64,000 nt of DNA, taken from assembly GCA_003116975.1 (NCBI GenBank), contig BGKB01000032.1, positions 62,001 to 126,000 on the forward strand, written 5' to 3'. The notes beneath the pieces were generated by a model, which saw only the letters and a program-made list of their open reading frames with translations, was not told the DNA's origin and searched no databases. Positions within the stretch are counted from its first letter, which is position 1. Each line of letters starts with the position of its first letter. Positions 57,578-64,000 of this stretch are shown here, one piece after another. A program made the position numbers and the translations under genes. This DNA is from Aurantiochytrium sp. KH105 (lineage: Eukaryota; Sar; Bigyra; Thraustochytrida; Thraustochytriidae).

Positions 57578-58819
57578 TTACTTTTTGCCTTTTCCCGCAA
57601 GAAGATAACCAATCGCAGCAAGGCTTGCCACGACAGCAAGACCTCCAGCGAGCAAGAGGACCGAGGCGTTCACCTCCTCGTCGTCCTCGTCGTCCTGGTC
57701 GCCGCCCTCAAATTGGTGCTTGTCATTCCTGACTTCTTGCTCCTCCTCTGGGCTTGGCATCTTCACGCTCTCGACGCGCTCCTCGTGACCCTTTTCTTCC
57801 TTGCCTGCCTTGAGCTCTTGGCCCTTGTTGCTGTCGCCGCTGAGAAGTCCACCGTACATTTTCCGTTCCTTTTCGGCGGTGGCCGCAAGCTCCTTGCGAA
57901 TGAGCTTGACCTCGGCACGCAGTTCCGTATTCGTGGGGTCCATTTCAATGGCGAGGGCGAGATCGCGAGAGGCGTCAGAGTAGTTTCCGCGCATTTTCTC
58001 GGCCTTGGCTCGGAAAAATAGCGCCTTGACACTCTTTGCGTTGAGCTGCAGTGCTTCCGAGGCATTATGCACGGCCTCTGCAAACAGACCTTGCCGAAGC
58101 TGGGCAATGGACAAGTTCTGAAACAGCGAGATCATGAGCGACTCGCACTCGCTGCGAAGCTCGTCATCCTTGACTTGGCGTGCATAGATGAGAGCCAGCT
58201 CGTACGCGGTAATGGCGTCTTTGAAAGCTTGCAACTTGAACTTCTCGTTGCCCTTTTCCTTGTGCTCCACAGCAGCCTCGACCTTGTCTGTGTTCGTCAT
58301 TTCATGCAGCTTCTTCTTCCAGCGGGCCTCGGTCTCGGCTACGTGCGCGACGCCGCCGAACTCAAGGGCGATAACATATGGTGTGGCGCTGTCTTCGCGG
58401 AACTCTTTCACCTTGCCAGCGCCAAATGACGTAATGACAGCCGCGCCGACAGGAGCTCTTTCTCGCTTCGGGGCTCCCTCGTCTTCTTGGTCACCATCTT
58501 CTTTTTCTACTTTTTGGTCGCCTTGCTTCTCTTCTGCTTCTTGCTCGCATTGCTTCTGTTGCTGATCTGGAGCCTTGTGCGCATTCTTCTCGCTAGAGCT
58601 GGTGCTGGTATTGCTGGGCTTATTGGATTCGTCCGCCTTGGGCTCCTTGATCTTTTGCACGGGCTCAGCGACCTTGCTCGCAGTCTTTGCAGTCGTGGAT
58701 GGAGCAGCTCCAGTTGAGGTCATCGAGGCGGTGATGGCTCCCGTCTCGGGCGCGCTCAGGCCCGCGCGAGCCACAGCTGCAAAGAGTGCCGCTCGCGGCG
58801 CGCCTTCGTCCACCGCCAT
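57578..58819 (-). CDS. Tail-anchored TPR co-chaperone-like protein
   Basis: 413 residues from ATG 58819. A disordered Gln/Glu/Lys-rich N-terminus (to about 118) precedes a small conserved beta segment (GAAVITSFGAGKVKEFRED, TPYVIALEFGGVAHV). Three TPR units follow (about 178-300: VEHKEKGNEKFKLQAFKDAI, LFQNLSIAQLRQG, ALFFRAKAEKMRGNYSDASR) with the pattern found in FKBP, AIP and Tom70-type Hsp90/Hsp70 clamps. The end is a single hydrophobic segment (VLLLAGGLAVVASLAAIGYLLA) followed by GKGKK, typical of a tail anchor to ER or mitochondrial outer membrane. The layout resembles FKBP8, but the FKBP domain is missing. It converges on the coiled-coil gene and is divergent from the GOST gene. Confidence 0.85.
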   Translation of the reverse strand: MAVDEGAPRAALFAAVARAGLSAPETGAITASMTSTGAAPSTTAKTASKVAEPVQKIKEPKADESNKPSNTSTSSSEKNAHKAPDQQQKQCEQEAEEKQGDQKVEKEDGDQEDEGAPKRERAPVGAAVITSFGAGKVKEFREDSATPYVIALEFGGVAHVAETEARWKKKLHEMTNTDKVEAAVEHKEKGNEKFKLQAFKDAITAYELALIYARQVKDDELRSECESLMISLFQNLSIAQLRQGLFAEAVHNASEALQLNAKSVKALFFRAKAEKMRGNYSDASRDLALAIEMDPTNTELRAEVKLIRKELAATAEKERKMYGGLLSGDSNKGQELKAGKEEKGHEERVESVKMPSPEEEQEVRNDKHQFEGGDQDDEDDEEVNASVLLLAGGLAVVASLAAIGYLLAGKGKK

Positions 58820-59998
58820 GGTTAACGCTGGTCTTGCCTCGACGCCGACCGGGTCTCACGCCGAGGTTCTGCTCTTTTCGAGAGGAGCAAACGGGCCTAC
58901 GGGACGAGCTTCTCTGCGTCGACCTCTCGCAGCCGCGCTTGCTGACGGTGGAGGCGTCCTCGCGGTCGCCTTCGTTGTAGCTATGCTCGCTCGGGGCTCC
59001 GCGAACGAGACGCTGACGATGGCCTTGCTCAGCTGCCAGTCTTATCACTCGCTCTTGCTCTTGCTCTTGCTCTTGCTCGCTCTTACCCTTTTGGACGTGG
59101 TTTTCTTCTGCGTCTGCTGCTGCCGGGCGCGATGCCGCGCCGAGCTTAATGCAAGACGACAAGTCGAGGTCGCCTCGCGCTCGCCGAGTGAAGACGCCGC
59201 CGCCGAGGCCGCAGACGCAGGAGCAAGCAGCTTGGCGCTTTGGCAAATGGGGGTACGCGCGCGCACCCAGTGTGCGCTCCGGAAAGGCGTCGCGGGTTGC
59301 GCACGCCGCGGAGAGGAGTCAACCGATACCTCGGGACGCGGCGCTAGACAAGACGAGCGCGACGCTCGCGGCCGCAGTCGCAGGCGCTGGCGCAGTCGGT
59401 CGCGGCGCGCGGAGGTCGGAGGTCGGCAGCGCAGGAGGCATGATGGAGGACGTAGGGAGGGAAAGTGCGTGAAAAAGCACGTGAACGTTGGGAAATGAAG
59501 GAAGGAGGGAAGCGAACAAAAGGGGGGTGGACGACATTGAGAACTCCAAGGGAAGAAAGGGAAAGAGGGCAAGGGCGATCGCGTGAGTGAGCCGAGCGTC
59601 AGGTAAGCAGTGCCAAGCGGCGACTTGCTCTTACTAGTGGAAAGATAGTTGTGGAGGGAAAAAGAAAAAAGAAGAAGAAAAAGGGGGAAGAGCGGGTGTG
59701 TACGAAGAGTAACGTTTGTACAGGCCGGAAAACAATTCTGGCGAAACAGACCTGCAAACAAACCTCTGGCCTGTGTCGGCAGCGCCGGTGGCAGCATCGA
59801 CGACGACCTTCAAGAAGGGCCTGCCGCAGCAGCGCTGCTGCTTTCTTAAGGCATTAGCACGGAAAGAAGACCTGTAGGTATACGTGCTGGGTTGTCGTCT
59901 CTCGTGCGAGAGAGCCTGAGTTTGCGGCGGACGAAAGTCGGGGCAGACAAGGGCTGAGGCTACGGCCGCTGGGAACGAAGTAAAAGTGGCAAACAAAC
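58820..59998. other. Divergent spacer between TPR and GOST-type genes
   Basis: 1.2 kb, GC-rich in the left part with (CTTGCT)n at 59049-59079, then a purine-rich strand (59440-59690). Frames such as plus 58575-59498 are composition artefacts partly antisense to the TPR gene. No gene seen. Confidence 0.55.
59049..59079. repeat. (CTTGCT)n hexanucleotide repeat
   Basis: Five units of CTTGCT. Confidence 0.85.
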
Positions 59999-61606
59999 AT
60001 GAAAGCGAAAATAAGACATCATGTGCTCGCCATCGCTGCATTACTTTGCTCTGCATCTCGTGCACAAGCAGGCATCACTTCTGGTCAGTACACGGGGTCT
60101 GACTCATGGATTTTCCTCGATCGCTTTTGCTTCGAGCGAGGATCGGGCTACATTGACGCAGAATTCCTCTTTCCTTCGACGAGTAACCCGACTCTGATGC
60201 TCTACTTTCTTGACCAGGGAGGAGAGACCGAGTTTGGGGGCTGGGAGGCCGTCTATAACAGCAATTTGAACTGCTCCGAGCGCTATGCCGTCGCAGAGCA
60301 ATCCTCAGGCGCAGTGTTCAACCTCAAGGATACCGCATATCGCACCTCAATCGAATACATTGATGGCAGGGTCATGACTCGTGCACAGGTGAGCACTGGC
60401 ATTGTGACGTCGCGAAGCCGCTACTTTTTCTTTGCGGTCGGCAACTGCAATACCGCCTGCACAGCAGATTATTGTGCTGATGGTGTCGACATTTATTGGA
60501 GCTTGAACTCGACGAACGGAAACGACGGCATGCTCTACTTTGGCGCCGACGAATCAAGCCTTTGGACCACAGCGATTGTCTTTTTCAGCATTTACTTTCT
60601 CGTGGTGAGAAATGTGCTTTCCATTCGAAGAAGCCTCCTCAACGAACGCAAGTACCATGTGACAGTCTCCTTTCTTGTTGTTTCCGTATACTGCACGTGG
60701 GCCCGCCTGCTTTGTGACGTTGTGGTGTACACCAAGTACAAGAACAGTGGCAAGAGAACCGCGGCCTTCGAAGCGATATCTCTGCTCTTCGCAGGCATCT
60801 CGGAGTGCATGCTTATTCTCATGTTCATGCTGATCATGAAGGGCTGGACGATTGTGCGTCGCAAGATCTCGGCCAATGGACGAATGCGTCTTGCCATTTA
60901 CCTTGCCATCTACGTCACGGCACACTTTACTTGCGTCCTCTTCTACACGCAGGGCGTTGACCCTGCGGATGTGGTCTACATGTTTGACACGTGGCCCGGA
61001 TACGTACTTGGGCTCTTGCGCGTTGCGCTCTTTTTGTGGATGTGGCGAGCCAAACGCGTCACCCTCTACAAGTACAACTCCAAGGTGCGCTTTTACCAGA
61101 GGTTCACATTGTTTTCCTCTCTCTGGGTGATCAGTCTTCCTTTGCTTGTGTGCATTAATTATGCTGTCGACGAATACTTTCGAGCCAAGCTCCTTTATGG
61201 AATCGAGCTCTTTCTTTTGGCATTGACGCATACAACGTTGACTGTGCTGTACAATCCCAAGTATGCCAGCTCCTTTCCCTTTCACGCTACGACAACGGCA
61301 ATGCTTCGAGGCGGCGTGAGAATGTCCAATCCCAAAGACATTTCCGAGACGCAGTTACGCCAGGCGACAGAGATCAGTCGGCGGATCAAGTACGGCATTG
61401 GTGTGCTACAACAGTTCTCTCGAGACCTGACGACCTTTTTGGAGGAGATCGATCCGGTTGAGAAGGACCTTATTGAAAATGACGAAGAGCTCCCGGGTCT
61501 TGGAACAGCACCAGTCGCGAATGCAGCCAACACCAATTCTGCCTCGAAGGTCAATCCATTCTCTCGAGCGCGCAAAGACAAAATCCCATCCGTGCAATCG
61601 TTCTAG
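59999..61606 (+). CDS. GOST-family seven-transmembrane protein (GPR180 / TMEM145-like)
   Basis: 535 residues from ATG 59999. A signal peptide (VLAIAALLCSASRAQA, cut near residue 24) is followed by a ~170-residue lumenal beta-rich domain with paired cysteines (RFCFERGSGYIDAEF, NCNTACTADYCADG), like the GOLD-type domain of this family. Seven hydrophobic segments follow between about 185 and 420 (WTTAIVFFSIYFLVV, CMLILMFMLIMKGWTIVRR, TLFSSLWVISLPLLVCINY). KGWTIVRR matches the conserved turn after TM3 in GPR180/TMEM145/GPR107 relatives. The C-terminal tail is cytosolic, acidic then basic. Members act in Golgi trafficking or as receptors; the ligand is unknown. Confidence 0.85.
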   Translation: MKAKIRHHVLAIAALLCSASRAQAGITSGQYTGSDSWIFLDRFCFERGSGYIDAEFLFPSTSNPTLMLYFLDQGGETEFGGWEAVYNSNLNCSERYAVAEQSSGAVFNLKDTAYRTSIEYIDGRVMTRAQVSTGIVTSRSRYFFFAVGNCNTACTADYCADGVDIYWSLNSTNGNDGMLYFGADESSLWTTAIVFFSIYFLVVRNVLSIRRSLLNERKYHVTVSFLVVSVYCTWARLLCDVVVYTKYKNSGKRTAAFEAISLLFAGISECMLILMFMLIMKGWTIVRRKISANGRMRLAIYLAIYVTAHFTCVLFYTQGVDPADVVYMFDTWPGYVLGLLRVALFLWMWRAKRVTLYKYNSKVRFYQRFTLFSSLWVISLPLLVCINYAVDEYFRAKLLYGIELFLLALTHTTLTVLYNPKYASSFPFHATTTAMLRGGVRMSNPKDISETQLRQATEISRRIKYGIGVLQQFSRDLTTFLEEIDPVEKDLIENDEELPGLGTAPVANAANTNSASKVNPFSRARKDKIPSVQSF

Positions 61607-61915
61607 GTGTCGGTGTAGGTGTAGGCGTAGGTGTAGTTGTAGGTGTAGGCGTAGGTGTAGGTGTAAGCCCTCCTTTTTATCTAATTTTTTTTTCACTACG
61701 AGCTCGTGCCGTGTCCGTACTTGCTCACGAACATTTGCTGGCTGCTTGCCTCTTTGCGACCCTTGCATGATCCTTGGTGAGGCGGACCTTCTTGTCTAGT
61801 TGGGAAGGGAATTGATAGCCAAGCCCCCCTAGGTTCTCCCGCGCTGAAATGAAAGATCTGACAGATAGTTTATGTGTGGTAGTATGCTCTTGTATACCAT
61901 TATATTCTATGTAGG
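61607..61915. other. Spacer between converging GOST and adenylyl cyclase-like genes
   Basis: 309 bp. It begins with a GTAGGT-type repeat and contains a T run at 61685-61693. No gene seen. Confidence 0.65.
61609..61665. repeat. (GTAGGT)n hexanucleotide repeat
   Basis: About nine units of GTAGGT/GTAGGC with one GTAGTT, starting three bases after the GOST stop codon, hence in the 3' UTR. Confidence 0.85.
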
Positions 61916-64000
61916 TCACATGTGCTGGTCAGGCTCCTTGCTTCTTGCCTCTCGCACAAGACAGAAAAGTCGCGCGGGATTACCACAGCTTGCCTTGACC
62001 AGAGCCTCGCTTTTTTCCGATACTACACCCGCATAACCGGATTGGCGCAGCAGCATTGTTGCGAGAAGTGTTGCCTCACTTGCGCCAAGCGGCCGCACGG
62101 GTATGAACCGAAGGGGGAATCGCCCCATGGCATGATGGCGCTTGAGAAGGGACACAAAATTTGCCTCAAAAGGGCTGTGGGGGCTCGGTGAAGCTGTAAA
62201 AATGACGCTCAACAAGGTGCTCGGCCCCGCTTCAAAGACCCCGAATTCGGAACCATACGAAAGTATGGCCTTGTCAAGGTCTTCATTGTCGAGCACAATC
62301 CAGTCTGGCCGTGGCAGTGCGTCGGTGAGTGACAGAGGCGTCCCACTTTCGCCCAATACGGCAGATCGCCTTTTTCTTCGCGTGCAATTCCACTTTTGTG
62401 AAAAGCGAGACGCATCCAGTCCAGCACCCTGTGCGGATGCGAGTGGAGAGCCTGCATGAAAGGTCGGTTGTGCCCGTGGACTCACGCCAACGACTGCGTC
62501 AGCCCCCGTACATGATCTTCGACGTTGCGAGATTCCGGATCCTCGGCGGTCCTGGGACGTCTTGTGTGTCGTGACGCGAAGGAGTTGAGGCATGACAAGG
62601 CTCGCGTCAAATGCGTCGCTCTCGTCCAAGCCCATCACGTCCATCGATGTGTCGACACTCAGCTTAAGCTTGCGTAACTCGCGCTTGCGTAACTCGCGCT
62701 TGTTGGACCCCGAGGGACTCTTGCGCGTTTTCCCAATGTCCTGCGACACCGCCATGGGCAAGCTATCAACAGAAACTTGTTTCCTCGCAGGTCTGTTTAC
62801 ACCTCCAAGAGGACTTGCGCCCAAAGTGTGAAGACGTATGCCGGGTGATTCTGTTGCAGCCCCGTTGACTTGACGCAAGCAACATGTTGACACCAACACG
62901 AGGAACCAGCGCCAAACTTTTGCTTTGGCGAAATGGAGATCATCCACGCACAAAACGCCCGGGCGAAATACGTGGTGCACTTGAACCAAACGCGCCAAGA
63001 ATGCCCAAAGCGCACCTTCACGTTCGGTGCTGCCTGGCGCAAGCCAGAGCGGATTATGTCCAGCAGCTGTGCGAAACGAAGTGAATGCCTGCCGGTGCTC
63101 TGGGAAGATGTCTGCAAGAAGCTCAATGTACTCGAGCAAGGAGCTTGCTCGCATTTTGAGAACGCTAACGAGGTCTGCGATCCAGGTCGGAGACTCGGCA
63201 CGGAGCACTTGCGAAAAGAAGGCACGAAGAGGGTTTTCTTTGGCCTCGCACTTGACCGCGTAGAATTGCACTCCTCGGGATCGTGAGGCGGAGGGACCCT
63301 CGGGGCTGTCCTCCAATTTTTGCACGAGCGCCTTGTACTGGCTGCGTGCGTACTGCAGAAGGGCCGATTTGCCTGCGCCGGCCTCCCCTTGAAGAACCAT
63401 GACTTGATTGATGTGCCGATGCACGAAGGATGATTGACTTCTCAACAGGCTTTTGATCGCCGCAGACGCCAGATCTTGCCCAACAAGAGGAATTTGTGAA
63501 TTTTGGAAATTCGATGCACTTCCTTGCTGCGGGGGAGTCTCCGGAGCCCTCGCGGTGTCACTCAGCTCTACTAAAGAGGGCGATGGACCCGCGGGGCTGG
63601 AAAGCTCAAGGGCGAGGTTTGCGCTCGATTTCCCCCTGCGAAGAAGTCGCGGATAGTTGAGCGTGACGGATTTGGTCTTATTCTTGACCTCGACAAGGTC
63701 CATGCGATCGTCAAAGCAAATCATGTCGCTGTCGCGACAGTCAATACGCGTCTGTTCGTCACAGGCGACTGCATAGCGTGAATCATCAGCTCCGATAGCC
63801 TCCATGATTCGGGCCGCCGTGTTGACGGTGTCTCCGACAATGGAGTACTCGGCGCGCTGCTGCGAGCCAATAATGCCGCAAAAGGCTGGGCCTGTAGCAA
63901 CGCCGATACTTGCGCGGCAGTCAAGAATGTCTCGACGCTCTGCAAGCTCGCGCTGGATCTCGAGTGCAGCGACAAGCGCATACGAGACGTCATCTTGCCG
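61916..64000 (-). CDS. Soluble adenylyl cyclase-like protein (class III cyclase + STAND-type ATPase), 5' end outside window
   Basis: The frame is open from the right edge to the stop at 61916, giving 694 residues of a longer protein. The first ~100 residues are the end of a class III nucleotidyl cyclase domain: RASIGVATGPAFCGIIG, then EYSIVGDTVNTAARIM, where Asn and Arg of NTAAR are catalytic transition-state residues. A P-loop ATPase follows (VLQGEAGAGKSALLQYARSQ) with a Walker B-like LCVDDLHF. A Ser/Arg-rich disordered insert interrupts it, and its end is typical (RPLGASEATLLATMLLRQSG, GNPARLFCLVREA). Cyclase plus ATPase is the layout of ADCY10, the bicarbonate-activated cyclase. This one stops right after the ATPase, lacking the long C-terminal region of the mammalian form. 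Upstream codons are needed to see the metal-binding Asp residues. Confidence 0.85.
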   Translation of the reverse strand, partial: RQDDVSYALVAALEIQRELAERRDILDCRASIGVATGPAFCGIIGSQQRAEYSIVGDTVNTAARIMEAIGADDSRYAVACDEQTRIDCRDSDMICFDDRMDLVEVKNKTKSVTLNYPRLLRRGKSSANLALELSSPAGPSPSLVELSDTARAPETPPQQGSASNFQNSQIPLVGQDLASAAIKSLLRSQSSFVHRHINQVMVLQGEAGAGKSALLQYARSQYKALVQKLEDSPEGPSASRSRGVQFYAVKCEAKENPLRAFFSQVLRAESPTWIADLVSVLKMRASSLLEYIELLADIFPEHRQAFTSFRTAAGHNPLWLAPGSTEREGALWAFLARLVQVHHVFRPGVLCVDDLHFAKAKVWRWFLVLVSTCCLRQVNGAATESPGIRLHTLGASPLGGVNRPARKQVSVDSLPMAVSQDIGKTRKSPSGSNKRELRKRELRKLKLSVDTSMDVMGLDESDAFDASLVMPQLLRVTTHKTSQDRRGSGISQRRRSCTGADAVVGVSPRAQPTFHAGSPLASAQGAGLDASRFSQKWNCTRRKRRSAVLGESGTPLSLTDALPRPDWIVLDNEDLDKAILSYGSEFGVFEAGPSTLLSVIFTASPSPHSPFEANFVSLLKRHHAMGRFPLRFIPVRPLGASEATLLATMLLRQSGYAGVVSEKSEALVKASCGNPARLFCLVREARSKEPDQHM

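Noticed and set aside
61609-61665. GTAGGT repeat as a telomere-like sequence
   Set aside because: Short, degenerate, within a 3' UTR and flanked by genes; does not match TTAGGG.
1-64000. tRNA, rRNA, CRISPR arrays or bacterial-type operons
   Set aside because: No tRNA A/B-box pair, rRNA segment, regular spacer array or operon-like gene chain was seen by eye; a covariance search was not possible.

Overview
The window is nuclear DNA from a unicellular eukaryote. Evidence: GT-AG introns in a few genes, eukaryote-only proteins (RPB5, DDX41, Slingshot phosphatase, MAM33/p32, PHAF1, LYR protein), long GC-rich spacers full of microsatellites, and no operons or ribosome-binding sites. The GC richness, low intron density and gene mix fit a stramenopile of the labyrinthulomycete (thraustochytrid) type; that placement is inference and was not tested. 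I support 26 CDS features (24 complete, two cut by the window edges), two decayed genes, one tandem segmental duplication and two copies of one transposable element, each holding an assembly gap. A 27th entry, a possible small tail-anchored gene, is a weak candidate.

Layout: 1-6136 holds the 5' part of a type II membrane protein gene, EF-1alpha (one intron) and, divergent from it, a phytochelatin synthase-like gene. 6137-13960 is an accessory island. It contains a frameshifted coiled-coil gene, a large ankyrin / kinase / RING-IBR fusion (one intron) and two direct copies of a ~1.6 kb segment, the second carrying a dead piece of the fusion gene's 3' end. 14772-22278 holds a PAP2/sphingomyelin-synthase-like enzyme, a threonine aldolase, DDX41 helicase and a Slingshot cofilin phosphatase. 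Transposon copy 1 (23234-24600) follows. 25522-41841 holds an acidic unknown protein, a tail-anchored VOC/glyoxalase protein, RPB5, a PH-coiled-coil-Costars protein, threonine synthase, a cathepsin-type protease, a GT49 glycosyltransferase, a LYR protein, MAM33/p32 (one intron) and an EF-hand protein. 42129-50971 holds a CaMK-like kinase, a WD40-Roc-COR-TIR protein and PHAF1. Transposon copy 2 (51301-52384, inverted) lies just upstream of a 1585-residue coiled-coil protein. A tail-anchored TPR protein, a GOST-type seven-TM protein and a soluble adenylyl cyclase-like gene (cut by the right edge) complete the window.

Most genes sit in head-to-head pairs sharing a 0.4-2 kb spacer, and many convergent 3' ends are 30-320 bp apart, so promoters are probably shared. 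Functional links are mostly loose. Slingshot and the PH-Costars protein both point to actin control. LYR and MAM33 form a divergent mitochondrial pair. The ROCO-TIR protein and the ankyrin-kinase-RBR protein have the architecture of intracellular sensors and are the most unusual genes here. The transposon copies have perfect 7-bp target duplications and both lie 9-10 bp from the same 12-mer, suggesting a target preference.
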